A DNA stretch of 64,000 nucleotides from an uncultured Candidatus Saccharibacteria bacterium (GTDB taxonomy: Bacteria > Patescibacteria > Saccharimonadia > Saccharimonadales > JAEWBQ01), in assembly GCA_946885745.1 (NCBI GenBank), contig CAMPGV010000001.1, positions 12,261 through 76,260 on the forward strand, written 5' to 3'. Below are positions 9,688 through 18,140 of the stretch, one piece after another. Both the position numbers and the translations under genes were made by a program. The notes under the pieces are model-generated. The model was given only the letters and a program-made list of their open reading frames with translations, did no database searches and was not told where the DNA came from. The first letter of the stretch is position 1. Every line of letters starts with the position of its first letter.

Positions 9688-10686
9688 CTAAAATCCTTGA
9701 TGATAACGTGGCACACGGTCAATAAACTCTTTAACGACTGTAGTAATCGATCCGGCGTCGAGCCCAAAGTAAGCCATTAACTCATTTGGCGCTCCGCTTT
9801 CACCGAAACGATCCTGCATACCCACTCGATAGAGTGGCGTTGGCAATTTTTCACCAAGCAACTCAGCAACCGCACCACCAAAGCCACCAGCAATCTGAGC
9901 CTCTTCGGCAGTCAGTACGCGGCCTGTCTTACGCGCACTCGCTAAGATTGTCGCCTCATCAAGCGGCTTGATTGTCGGCACATGAACCACTTCAGCATGA
10001 ATACCATGCTCCTCAAGACTCTTAGCAGCAAGCAGCAGCTGCGCTGTCAATGCGCCAGTTCCAAGAAGGCTAATATCCTTGCCCTCACGTAGTACGTAAG
10101 CCTTGCCAACCTCGAAAGGGGACCCCTCTGTACTAAATACTGGCGTCTTCTCACGAGCCAAGCGCAAGTAGCTCGGCTTACCGTTATCAGCGATAGCGCG
10201 CGTTGCTTTTTCAGCTTCAACGCTGTCGCCAGGCGCAATCACTACCATGTTAGGCAGCACACGCATCAGTGCAATATCTTCGAGCATTTGATGTGTCGCA
10301 CCGTCCGGACCGACGCTCACGCCGGCATGCGATCCGATAATCTTCACTGGCATATCATTAAGCGCAGCAGTTGTGCGAATCTGCTCCCAGTTACGACCAG
10401 GGCTAAACGCTGCATAGCTACTCGTAAACGGAATCTTGCCAGCACGCGCAAGACCACTTGCGACGGTCACGAGATTTTGCTCCGCTACGCCGATTTCGAT
10501 AAAGCGCCCAGGAAAAGCATCTCGGAAGAGATGCATCTGTGTACTCTCAGTAAGATCAGCGCTCAGAGCAACAATCTGCTTGTTCGCTTCACCCGCAGCC
10601 TTTAGTCCGAGACCGAACCCAGCACGGATTGGCTCAAGCGCTACTTCATCGGTATATAGTCGTTCGTCAAGCGGGAAATGCGTCAT
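9688..10686 (-). CDS. Transketolase, C-terminal subunit
   Basis: 332 aa, covering the pyrimidine-binding and C-terminal domains. FIEIGVAEQNLVTVASGLA near residue 60 contains the catalytic Glu that activates thiamine diphosphate. The ATG at 10686 overlaps the N-subunit stop as ATGA, so the two halves are translationally coupled. A longer open frame extends upstream but would run inside the partner gene. Split transketolases are known in archaea and several bacterial lineages. Together the subunits exchange two-carbon units in the non-oxidative pentose-phosphate pathway. Confidence 0.93.
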   Translation of the reverse strand: MTHFPLDERLYTDEVALEPIRAGFGLGLKAAGEANKQIVALSADLTESTQMHLFRDAFPGRFIEIGVAEQNLVTVASGLARAGKIPFTSSYAAFSPGRNWEQIRTTAALNDMPVKIIGSHAGVSVGPDGATHQMLEDIALMRVLPNMVVIAPGDSVEAEKATRAIADNGKPSYLRLAREKTPVFSTEGSPFEVGKAYVLREGKDISLLGTGALTAQLLLAAKSLEEHGIHAEVVHVPTIKPLDEATILASARKTGRVLTAEEAQIAGGFGGAVAELLGEKLPTPLYRVGMQDRFGESGAPNELMAYFGLDAGSITTVVKEFIDRVPRYHQGF

Positions 10687-11546
10687 GCTAAGTCTCCTGA
10701 GGTAATTTTTCCATCGAGTGTTCGTAGCTTTGCGAGCGCCTCTTTGGCCTGCTCGTGGTTTGGCGGCATGCCATGCCACTTGTAGTCATACTCCATAAAA
10801 TCAACACCCTTGCCCGGAATAGTATGAGCAATAATTACGCTCGGACGATTTGTAATCGCGCGCGCCATACTCGCAGCATCAATAATACTTTCCATGTTGT
10901 GGCCGTCGATCTCTTGGACATGCCAACCGAAGCTCTCCCATTTACCGCGCAGATCTTCAAGCGGCATAACGTCATCAGTCGAACCGTCAATTTGAATGTT
11001 GTTGCGATCAATGTAAACAATCAGCTGGCTCAATTTGTATTTACCGGCAAACATGGCAGCTTCCCAGATATTGCCTTCGTTAAGCTCGCCGTCGCCGGTA
11101 ACTGCATACACCCATCGATGTCGCGCATCATCAAGATACTGCAGACTATATGCATAGCCCGCCGCCTGACTGAGGCCGCTACCTAGCGGGCCGCTCGTGT
11201 TTTCAAGGCCCGGTAGCTTCGTACGCTCCGGATGGCCCTGCAATCGGCTGCCGAACTTACGAAGAGTCTGAAGCTCCTCGACGTCAAAATACCCGCGCTC
11301 AGCCATAGCCGCATACTGCACGGGCACAGTATGGCCGTTACTCAGGAAAAAGATATCTCGCTGATCCCATTCGGGTTTTAACGGGTCAATATTCATGATA
11401 TTGAAATAAAGCGCCGTCAAAATATCAGCAAGCCCTAGCGGACCGGCGCTGTGTCCACTCCCCGCCTCTTCAAGCATTTTAATAATACGCTGACGAATCT
11501 CGTTCGCCTTCTTCTCGAGTTGTAAGATTGTTAGTTGCCCACCCAC
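10683..11546 (-). CDS. Transketolase, N-terminal subunit
   Basis: 287 aa thiamine-diphosphate-binding domain. The motif GDGELNEGNIWEA (GDG...N) near residue 150 binds Mg and the diphosphate, and SAGPLGLADIL near 34 and TSGPLGSGLSQAAGYA near 116 are typical transketolase sequences. The start is GTG. It lies 5 bases after the epimerase stop and overlaps the C-subunit gene by 4 bases. Confidence 0.94.
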   Translation of the reverse strand: MGGQLTILQLEKKANEIRQRIIKMLEEAGSGHSAGPLGLADILTALYFNIMNIDPLKPEWDQRDIFFLSNGHTVPVQYAAMAERGYFDVEELQTLRKFGSRLQGHPERTKLPGLENTSGPLGSGLSQAAGYAYSLQYLDDARHRWVYAVTGDGELNEGNIWEAAMFAGKYKLSQLIVYIDRNNIQIDGSTDDVMPLEDLRGKWESFGWHVQEIDGHNMESIIDAASMARAITNRPSVIIAHTIPGKGVDFMEYDYKWHGMPPNHEQAKEALAKLRTLDGKITSGDLA

Positions 11547-11550
11547 TTGT

Positions 11551-12195
11551 CTAGATAATTCCGTGTTTATTAATTTCAGTTACCAGTGTATCATAAGCAG
11601 TTTTCGGGTCGTCGGCTTTTGCAATCGCGCTACCGACATTTAGTACATCAACGCCACCTTGAGTTAAACTAAAGGCATTCTCAACGTTGACGCCACCGTC
11701 CCAGCCAATCTCAACATCAGCACGAATATTGCGAATAAGGCGTACCTTCTCAAGTTGCATCAGACTCGCAACGCCACCATACTGGCCAAGCGTACCACTA
11801 AAGATCATCACGTGGTCGGCAGCTTCAATTGCACCCGCTACCGTACTTGGTACAGTAGAGCGTAGAAGAGCTAGGCCGGCTTTTATATCTGCCTTCTGTA
11901 CGCGCTTGATTACTTCAACAACATCTTCCTGCACTTCGGCGTGGAAGATAATCATATTAGGCTTAAGGCCAATTAATGTATCTAGATATTCACTCGGCCG
12001 AGCCACCATAGCGTGCACGTCAACCGTCCACTCCTGTGGCCACCAGATCTGCGCTGGGCTCACTGTAAATGATGGGGCAAATTCACCGTCACTAAGATCG
12101 ATTTGCACGCGTTGAGCAAATGAATGCAGGCGATCTACCTGCGCCTTATAATCGTCGGCCGATTCAGCCAAAATCGTTGGAGCAATCACACTCAT
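11551..12195 (-). CDS. rpe: Ribulose-phosphate 3-epimerase-like TIM barrel
   Basis: 214 aa. Family landmarks are present but altered: IDLSDGEFAPSFT replaces the usual metal-binding VMDGxFVPN, VHAMV carries a His, FHAE is the next ligand region, and WDGGVNVENA replaces DGGI. The phosphate-binding end VGSAI is kept. Genomic position between rpiB and transketolase supports ribulose-5-phosphate epimerase, but the divergence means a related hexulose-phosphate activity cannot be excluded. Confidence 0.8.
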   Translation of the reverse strand: MSVIAPTILAESADDYKAQVDRLHSFAQRVQIDLSDGEFAPSFTVSPAQIWWPQEWTVDVHAMVARPSEYLDTLIGLKPNMIIFHAEVQEDVVEVIKRVQKADIKAGLALLRSTVPSTVAGAIEAADHVMIFSGTLGQYGGVASLMQLEKVRLIRNIRADVEIGWDGGVNVENAFSLTQGGVDVLNVGSAIAKADDPKTAYDTLVTEINKHGII

Positions 12196-12198
12196 AAT

Positions 12199-12648
12199 CT
12201 ACAGCTCATCAATCTGCGTATTGCGACGCTTATAGCGAACAGCGTGTGAAAACGGCGTATTAAGCCAAGTCTCAATAATGCCTTGCCACGCTGCTTCATC
12301 ATCTTCTAGGACTCGAGCAGGCAGCGCCAGGATATTACTATCGTTATCATTACGTGATTCGCGCGCTTCAAAAGCATCCCAAATCACTACCGCGCGGATA
12401 CCGCGGAAACGATTGGCGGCAATTGCCATACCCTGACCACCGCCACAAATAAGAATTGCACGCGGATCTTTCTCAGTTGAACCAAGTACTCGCATGGCCG
12501 CCATATGAGCAAACTCAGGAAAGTCGTCATTTGGATCTAGTTCTTTATCGCCAATATCTTCTACCTCGTAATTGTGCTTCGAAAGATAGGCAAAAACTTT
12601 TTCTTTTAATGCAAAGCCTCGGTGATCGGCCCCTAGGAAAATCTTCAT
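12199..12648 (-). CDS. rpiB: Ribose-5-phosphate isomerase B
   Basis: 149 aa. GADHRGFALKE is the N-terminal phosphate-binding region, ICGGGQGMAIAAN carries the catalytic Cys near residue 69 (canonical CGTGxG is changed to CGGGQG), and SRNDNDSNILALPAR matches the RpiB HNDANVLALG segment. It interconverts ribose and ribulose 5-phosphate. It is the first gene of the operon. TATACT at 12655-12660 lies 6 bases before the ATG and no ribosome-binding site is seen, so the operon transcript looks leaderless. Confidence 0.93.
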   Translation of the reverse strand: MKIFLGADHRGFALKEKVFAYLSKHNYEVEDIGDKELDPNDDFPEFAHMAAMRVLGSTEKDPRAILICGGGQGMAIAANRFRGIRAVVIWDAFEARESRNDNDSNILALPARVLEDDEAAWQGIIETWLNTPFSHAVRYKRRNTQIDEL

Positions 12649-12681
12649 GTCCTAAGTATAAGCATTTTATTTCCAAAACAA

Positions 12682-12707
12682 AAGCACTCCTTTGGAGAGG
12701 AGTGCTT
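12682..12707 (-). terminator. Terminator of gap
   Basis: A 10-bp stem AAGCACTCCT/AGGAGTGCTT with a 6-base loop is followed on the minus strand by TTTTGTTTT. It separates gap from the rpiB operon. Confidence 0.85.
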
Positions 12708-12721
12708 GATTTGTCGAATAA

Positions 12722-13741
12722 CTACTTTTGAAGTGCGCGACCAGCGTCAGCAACGAGCTCAACGAGGCGGTTACTATAACCCCATTCGTTGTCGTACCAT
12801 GCAACAACCTTAATCAGATTGCCACCGACGACGTTAGTGAGTGGCAGGTCAACAACACAGCTGTGGCTGTCACCCTTGAAGTCACTCGAGACAAGCTCCT
12901 CTTCGGTTACGCCGAGGATACCCTGATAAAATGGCTGCTTCGACGCTTCCTTGAAGACGTTATTGATCTCTTCGATTGTCGTATCACGCTTCAGCACGAC
13001 CGAGAAGTCACTCATACTCACAACAGGGGTTGGTACGCGGACACTCAGTCCACCAAAGACACCCTGCAGCGCCGGTAGCGCCTTAGCAGCAGCAATACTT
13101 GCACCAGTTGTAGTTGGTACGATATTTTCAGCCGCAGCACGCGCTTCACGCAGATCCTTAGCCGGAGCATCCTGGAGACGTTGACTGGCGGTGTAGCTGT
13201 GGACAGTTGTCATCATTGCCTTTTCGATACCGAAGTGGCTTTCGAGTACAGCCATTACCGGAGTAATACAGTTGGTCGTACAGCTCGCGTTACTGATTAC
13301 ATCAGTCGAACCTTCAATCTTATCTTCGTTGACGCCGAGTACGATCGTATCAGCGCCGTCACCCTTCGCAGGTGCCGAAATAACAACCTTCTTAGCACCA
13401 CCGCCATCGATATGCGCACGTGCAGCAGCAGGATCTACGAAGAAGCCGGTGCTTTCAATCACAACATCAACACTGTAGTCACGCCATGGTAGTTGCGCAG
13501 GATCCTTTTCAGCGAGAACAGCAATATGCTGACCATCGACAATAATACCTTTTTCGTCATAACCGACCTCGTGCTGGTATGTACCGTATGACGAGTCGTG
13601 CTTCAGCAGGTGTGCAAGTGTCTTAGTGTCGGTCAGGTCGTTGATAGCAACCACCTTGACGTCACTGCGGTCAAAGGCAATCTTGAAGGCGTTGCGGCCG
13701 ATGCGACCGAAGCCATTGATTGCCACGTTTACTTGGCTCAT
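12722..13741 (-). CDS. gap: Glyceraldehyde-3-phosphate dehydrogenase
   Basis: 339 aa. NGFGRIGR at residues 9-16 is the Rossmann loop, NDLTD near 34-38 provides the acidic residue typical of NAD-linked enzymes, and SCTTNC contains the catalytic Cys154. The C-terminal WYDNEWGYSNR is intact. It oxidises glyceraldehyde 3-phosphate in glycolysis. Ribosome-binding site AAGGAG lies 7 bases before the ATG. The gene has its own promoter and terminator, separate from the pentose-phosphate operon it precedes. Confidence 0.97.
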   Translation of the reverse strand: MSQVNVAINGFGRIGRNAFKIAFDRSDVKVVAINDLTDTKTLAHLLKHDSSYGTYQHEVGYDEKGIIVDGQHIAVLAEKDPAQLPWRDYSVDVVIESTGFFVDPAAARAHIDGGGAKKVVISAPAKGDGADTIVLGVNEDKIEGSTDVISNASCTTNCITPVMAVLESHFGIEKAMMTTVHSYTASQRLQDAPAKDLREARAAAENIVPTTTGASIAAAKALPALQGVFGGLSVRVPTPVVSMSDFSVVLKRDTTIEEINNVFKEASKQPFYQGILGVTEEELVSSDFKGDSHSCVVDLPLTNVVGGNLIKVVAWYDNEWGYSNRLVELVADAGRALQK

Positions 13742-13782
13742 TATTTGCTCCTTTTTGTTTTAACATTAGCTGTTTGGCTATT

Positions 13783-13811
13783 AGTATAGACTGCTTTATC
13801 GTATCTGTAAA
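13783..13811 (-). promoter_or_regulatory. Promoter of gap
   Basis: Minus strand TTTACA (13811-13806), 17-base spacer, TATACT (13788-13783). Its -35 box lies 3 bases from the -35 box of the divergent cassette promoter at 13815. Confidence 0.7.
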
Positions 13812-13814
13812 ATA

Positions 13815-13843
13815 TTGACAAAATATATTGTTTAAGCTATAAT
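13815..13843 (+). promoter_or_regulatory. Consensus sigma-70 promoter of the orphan gene at 13883
   Basis: TTGACA (13815-13820), exactly 17 bases, TATAAT (13838-13843): a perfect consensus match. It drives the small unknown gene downstream and lies back to back with the gap promoter. Confidence 0.85.
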
Positions 13844-13882
13844 ATTAAAGTTAGGTCCGTACAATATGGAAGGTCTCAGATA

Positions 13883-14221
13883 ATGGTCCTCGCAACTAAA
13901 CAGCACACCGTTACGATTGTCGACAGCGAAGAGTTCAGCAACGCCCGCAACGGCCTCACCGGCACAGGAATCACCAACGCCGCAAAAGGCAGGAAGGGGG
14001 CGAGCGGCGAGAGCATCAAGCTGTCCATCGAGATTAACGAAAAGCCTGTGCGTACATACATGCATAGCGTCTGCTACCACGCCGACGGAAGCGTGGAGGT
14101 TATCGCCGAAGCAATCGAGATGGGCGATGGCGAGGTGACGGAATACGATGTCACCTTGACCCTCGGAGTCGATGGCTGGCACGGAACCGCCACGCTAATG
14201 TCGCAGAGGCTAATCGACTAA
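13883..14221 (+). CDS. Orphan cassette protein, unknown function
   Basis: 112 aa soluble protein with no signal or membrane helix and no family I recognise. The predicted pattern is mostly beta, with a Gly/Lys-rich turn around residues 28-45. The ATG overlaps the stop of a 5-codon mini-ORF (13866-13883, MEGLR then TAATG), which suggests translational coupling, with GGAAGG as ribosome-binding site. A perfect consensus promoter upstream and a two-hairpin terminator downstream make it a self-contained unit. Codon choice (frequent GGC, CGC, GAG) looks richer in G and C than the neighbouring relA gene. Confidence 0.75.
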   Translation: MVLATKQHTVTIVDSEEFSNARNGLTGTGITNAAKGRKGASGESIKLSIEINEKPVRTYMHSVCYHADGSVEVIAEAIEMGDGEVTEYDVTLTLGVDGWHGTATLMSQRLID

Positions 14222-14227
14222 CACCCC

Positions 14228-14290
14228 GTGCGGGCGCCCATCAAACGGCGCCCGCACATTACCCACCCCGCCCGGGCTGGTGGTTTTTTA
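14228..14290 (+). terminator. Double hairpin terminator of the 13883 cassette
   Basis: An 11-bp GC stem (14228-14238 with 14247-14257) is followed by a second CCACC/GGTGG-based hairpin (14263-14283) and TTTTTT. Confidence 0.85.
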
Positions 14291-14322
14291 TTTTATAGAG
14301 GGAGTTTATACTAAAACATACG

Positions 14323-15861
14323 ATGAATAAGCAAGAGCTTCTCGACTACGCAGCACCTCATTACGATGAAGATGCGCTGCTCGAGTTGTCCCATGCAATC
14401 GACTTTGCGAGCAGCCACCACGACGGCCAGAAGCGCAAAAGTGGCGAGCCTTACATCATTCACCCACTTCACGTGGCGTCTATCCTGATTGACTGGGGCA
14501 TGGATATCGACACCATCCTCGCCGGCGTCCTACATGACACCGTTGAAGACACTGAGGCTTCCCTCGAAGAAATTGAAAACCTCTTCGGCCACGATGTCGC
14601 ATTTCTCGTTGATGGCGTCACCAAGGTCTCTCAGGCACGTGCCGGCATGCGCAACCTTGAAAGCTACCTACCGCAAACCAAAGATAACCTGTCCAAGCTT
14701 CTTATCGCCGTCGGGCAAGACGTACGTGTCATCATCATTAAGCTTGCCGACCGCCTGCATAACCTCTCTACCCTTCAGCACATGAAGCCCGAGAAACAGG
14801 TCAAAATTGCTCGCGAGAGCCTCGATGTATTCGCCCCAATGGCTGATCGCCTTGGTATGGGCCGAGTACGTATGCAGATCGAAGAGCTTGCCTTTAGCTA
14901 CCTAAGCCCAACCGAATTTCATCACCTTCAGAATGTCATCAAAAAACGACTCGGTAAAAGCACACGTCGTCTTGGTATCGTTCGCGCCCAAGTTGAACAA
15001 GAACTCAAGAAGCAGGGCTTGAAGTTTGAGGTGAATGGACGCGTTAAGAGTGTCTACAGCCTTCACAAAAAGCTGCAGAAAACCGACGGCAATATGGACG
15101 ATATTTACGACCTCATGGCGCTGCGCGTCATTGTAGAGTCGAAAGAAGACTGCTACCGCGTGCTTGGTATCTTGCACAGTATGTACCAGCCAATGATCGC
15201 TCGTATCAAAGACTACATTGCCGTGCCGAAACCAAATGGCTACCAGAGTCTTCATACGACCGTCATTACTCCAAGCAAGCAGATTGTTGAATTTCAGATT
15301 CGCACGTATGACATGCACGAATACGCCGAGCGCGGTCTCGCGGCCAGCTTCCACTACCATGAGCAAAAGAGCAGTAAAGATTATGTGCGCAAAAAGGGCG
15401 CGTCTGCCAGCCTACCGAGTCAGCTGCAGTGGATTAGTCAGCTCCAAGAAATTGCCACTCGCCTGCGAAACGGTGAGGATATCCCTGAGGACCAACTCAA
15501 TATTGACCTTTTTGGTAATCGCATTTTTGTCTACTCACCAAAAGGAGATATTTACAATCTTCCCGAAGGTGCACTTCCGCTCGATTTTGCCTACCTTGTC
15601 CATACTGATATTGGCATGCACGCCTACGGTTTCCGCGTAAACGGTAATATTCACGCTTTTGATAAACCCCTCCAGAACGGTGATGTCGTCGAAGTCATTA
15701 CCCGCAAGCTGCCGCAACCAAAGCAGGCCTGGCTCGATCTGGTCACGACGACCCACGCCCGCACAAAACTTCGCGCGCAGCTAAAGCAAATGGGAGTGAT
15801 CGAAACAGTATCCCATGCTGCGGCAATCATCCGCGAGAAAGCCTCCCGCAAAAAGAAATAA
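14323..15861 (+). CDS. relA: RelA/SpoT-type (p)ppGpp synthetase/hydrolase, short form
   Basis: 512 aa. The HD hydrolase domain (about 20-170) has intact HPLHVA and VLHDTVED metal and catalytic motifs. The synthetase domain (about 225-345) has RIKDYIAVPKPNGYQSLHT. A TGS domain (about 385-450) follows. The protein then ends, lacking the helical, zinc-finger and ACT regions that take usual RSH enzymes to about 720 aa. It should make and degrade (p)ppGpp, but ribosome-linked sensing through the C-terminus is probably reduced. TATACT lies 10 bases before the ATG, so the leader is very short. Confidence 0.92.
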   Translation: MNKQELLDYAAPHYDEDALLELSHAIDFASSHHDGQKRKSGEPYIIHPLHVASILIDWGMDIDTILAGVLHDTVEDTEASLEEIENLFGHDVAFLVDGVTKVSQARAGMRNLESYLPQTKDNLSKLLIAVGQDVRVIIIKLADRLHNLSTLQHMKPEKQVKIARESLDVFAPMADRLGMGRVRMQIEELAFSYLSPTEFHHLQNVIKKRLGKSTRRLGIVRAQVEQELKKQGLKFEVNGRVKSVYSLHKKLQKTDGNMDDIYDLMALRVIVESKEDCYRVLGILHSMYQPMIARIKDYIAVPKPNGYQSLHTTVITPSKQIVEFQIRTYDMHEYAERGLAASFHYHEQKSSKDYVRKKGASASLPSQLQWISQLQEIATRLRNGEDIPEDQLNIDLFGNRIFVYSPKGDIYNLPEGALPLDFAYLVHTDIGMHAYGFRVNGNIHAFDKPLQNGDVVEVITRKLPQPKQAWLDLVTTTHARTKLRAQLKQMGVIETVSHAAAIIREKASRKKK

Positions 15862-15887
15862 CCAGCCCTACGAGCTGGTTATTTTTA
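15859..15887 (+). terminator. Terminator of relA
   Basis: A 7-bp stem AACCAGC/GCTGGTT with a 7-base loop is followed by ATTTTTAT. Its left arm overlaps the relA stop codon. Confidence 0.8.
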
Positions 15888-15900
15888 TAGAGAGAATCCT

Positions 15901-16431
15901 TTAACGCTTGTTCCAGCGCTCGATTGACTCGTGAATCACTTCTTTTGCTTCACTTACATCACCCCAGCTCTTCACAATAGTCGTGCCCGGCTTCTTAAGG
16001 TCTTTGTAGTGATTGAAGTGGAACTCAATTTGCTTAAGTAGCTGCTCCGGCAGATCCTCAAGAGCAGTGACGGCGTTACCGGTATTACGGTCATCGGCAG
16101 GTACAACAACAACCTTATCGTCAACTTCACCATCATCCTCAAACTTCATCACACCAATCACACGAGCTTCCAGGAAGATACCCGTCGAAAGTGGCTCATT
16201 GGTGATAATCAATACGTCAAGCTCGTCGCCATCTTCATCGAGTGTCTGTGGAATAAAACCGTAGTTGGTTGGCTTTGCGAAAATCGCAGGCTCAACACGG
16301 TCGAGCTGCATTACCGCAAGCTCACGGTTCCATTCAATTTTATGGCTGCTGCCAGCCGGAATTTCGACAACCACATTGATCACGCCGCCATCGACGTCAC
16401 CTGGTGTCAGGATTTTGTTAAAATCAGCCAT
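15901..16431 (-). CDS. ppa: Inorganic pyrophosphatase, family I
   Basis: 176 aa. EIPAGSSHKIEWNRE near residue 24, YGFIPQTL near 57 and DEDGDELDVL near 66-75 (metal-binding acidic cluster) are the soluble family I signatures, with FEDDGEVDDKVVVVPADD near 100. It hydrolyses pyrophosphate to drive biosynthesis. Ribosome-binding site AAAGGAG and a -10-like TACTAT lie upstream. It is divergent from the GDPD gene. Confidence 0.96.
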   Translation of the reverse strand: MADFNKILTPGDVDGGVINVVVEIPAGSSHKIEWNRELAVMQLDRVEPAIFAKPTNYGFIPQTLDEDGDELDVLIITNEPLSTGIFLEARVIGVMKFEDDGEVDDKVVVVPADDRNTGNAVTALEDLPEQLLKQIEFHFNHYKDLKKPGTTIVKSWGDVSEAKEVIHESIERWNKR

Positions 16432-16488
16432 CGCTTCTCCTTTACTTACTCCCTCTATAGTAGCAAATCTGATATCATAGGGACAACG

Positions 16489-17193
16489 ATGTTAACTATT
16501 GGTCACCGCGGAGCGGCGGGCGTGGCACCCGAAAACAGTCTTGAAGCTCTGCGCGCTGGCGTAGATGCTGGTGCAGATATGCTGGAGTTTGACATCCATC
16601 TAACTGCCGATCGCATCCCTGTTCTTATCCATGACAACAACCTCATGCGCACACACAAGAAGCGGATGTTTGTTCATAGCTCGACACTCGCAGAGCTCCG
16701 GGAGGCAACCGCCGACTCACATAGCCCGATTGTGACACTCGAAGAAGTGTTCGAAGAATTTTACGGCAAAGTACTTCTCAATATTGAGATCAAACAGCGC
16801 GGCGTCGCCAAGGATTTGGTTGCATTTCTTAAATCGAAATACGTCAAAAAAGCAGCCGATTGGGAGAATTTTGTCTTCTCCTCTTTTTACGCCACAGAGC
16901 TTCTAGCGCTACGTCACCTCGCATCAAAGGCGACTCTCTGGCTCCTGCACAACCGCAATCCTTTCATCTTTATTGCATACGCACGCCTAATCCAGCTAGA
17001 TGGCGTCGGCTTCCACCGCCTCTACATCAATGAACTAGCCCTGGAAATAGCCAAAAAGACCAATCTATTTACCTACGCCTATACCGTTAATCGCCCTCAC
17101 ACGGCTTTGATTTTATCTCGCAAAGGACTTGATGCCATTGTGACCGACTATCCCGCAAAGATCCTAAAAGAAATCAAAAAAGAACGCGCCTAA
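16489..17193 (+). CDS. Glycerophosphodiester phosphodiesterase
   Basis: 234 aa TIM barrel. The start GHRGAAGVAPENSLEA carries His and Glu, EFDIHLTAD the metal-binding acidic pair, and IHDNNL the second catalytic His. LNIEIK supplies a further metal-ligand Glu. The frame stays open upstream to 16342, but that part overlaps ppa. The ATG at 16489 follows a TATCAT box by 10 bases and begins at the family's normal N-terminus. There is no signal peptide, so it probably acts on cytoplasmic glycerophosphodiesters. Its stop overlaps the end of the convergent trxB by 4 bases. Confidence 0.9.
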   Translation: MLTIGHRGAAGVAPENSLEALRAGVDAGADMLEFDIHLTADRIPVLIHDNNLMRTHKKRMFVHSSTLAELREATADSHSPIVTLEEVFEEFYGKVLLNIEIKQRGVAKDLVAFLKSKYVKKAADWENFVFSSFYATELLALRHLASKATLWLLHNRNPFIFIAYARLIQLDGVGFHRLYINELALEIAKKTNLFTYAYTVNRPHTALILSRKGLDAIVTDYPAKILKEIKKERA

Positions 17194-18128
17194 GCGCGTT
17201 TCTTTTCATCAAGATACTCTCGTATCGAAAGGGCTGCCGTTGCCCCTTCGCCGACCGCACTAGCAATCTGCATCGTCGCGCCGCTGCGTACATCGCCACT
17301 CGCAAATACGCCAGGCATGGAAGTCTCGAGGTGCTGATTAGTTTTGATCAGTCCTTGTTCATCAAGTTCAACACCAGTATCAACCAGGAACTGAGTATTT
17401 GGCTTAAGACCCACGAATACAAAGATGCCGTCGGTCAAAAACTCAGTCGGCTCGCCGTCTTTTAGAGCCGCAACAGAAGTCACCCGACCTTCCGTAGTAA
17501 CAATTTCGGTCGGCATTGTACCAAGATGCACTGTAATCTTGCCAGCAGCAACCTGCTCTTCAAGATCTCGCTGCAATACTTCGCTCGCCTTGATCGTACT
17601 ACGTACTAGTAGATCAATATGCGTGGTGTATCGTGTCAGGAAAAGAGCCTCCTGTACGGCAGAGTTACCACCGCCGACAACCACAAGGCGCTTGTCGCGA
17701 TAGAAGGCGCCGTCACAAGTAGCACAGTAGTGCACGCCTCGTCCGTAATATTCAGCCTCACCGGGAATACCAAGTTTATTATAATCACTACCGGTCGCGA
17801 TCAGCACTGTGTGCGCACGCACATCGGCACCATCTACCGTCACCACCTTTACGCCGTCTTCATCGCGAATAGCCGACACATCACCAAACTCGATATGCGC
17901 CCCAAAGCGCTCAGCCTGCTTCTCAAGCTGACCTGCAAGCTTCAAGCCCTCGATTCCATCGGGAAACCCTGGGTAGTTATCAACTTGGTCAGTGATGGCA
18001 GCCAGGCCGCCGATTACACCCTTTTCATAGAGTACTGTGTCGATATCTTCACGTGTCGTATACACTGCCGCTGCTAGCGCGCTTGGGCCAGCACCCACCA
18101 TGATCACATCACGAATTGCTTCACTCAT
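17190..18128 (-). CDS. trxB: Thioredoxin reductase
   Basis: 312 aa flavoprotein. FAD-binding GAGPSALAAA is at residues 12-21 (Ser where most have Ala), the redox centre CATCDG has Cys135 and Cys138, and NADPH-binding GGGNSA is at 152-157. The C-terminal GVFASGDVRSG FAD motif is intact. It reduces thioredoxin using NADPH. It follows the FKBP gene by 12 bases and may be co-transcribed with it. Confidence 0.95.
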   Translation of the reverse strand: MSEAIRDVIMVGAGPSALAAAVYTTREDIDTVLYEKGVIGGLAAITDQVDNYPGFPDGIEGLKLAGQLEKQAERFGAHIEFGDVSAIRDEDGVKVVTVDGADVRAHTVLIATGSDYNKLGIPGEAEYYGRGVHYCATCDGAFYRDKRLVVVGGGNSAVQEALFLTRYTTHIDLLVRSTIKASEVLQRDLEEQVAAGKITVHLGTMPTEIVTTEGRVTSVAALKDGEPTEFLTDGIFVFVGLKPNTQFLVDTGVELDEQGLIKTNQHLETSMPGVFASGDVRSGATMQIASAVGEGATAALSIREYLDEKKRA

Positions 18129-18140
18129 TGTATGTCCGCC

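Noticed and set aside
13742..13882. Riboswitch between gap and relA
   Set aside because: The interval is filled by two back-to-back promoters and a short leader; no recognised aptamer pattern is seen.
16342..16488. 49-codon N-terminal extension of the GDPD gene
   Set aside because: It overlaps ppa on the other strand and precedes the family's usual N-terminus; the ATG at 16489 follows a -10 box.
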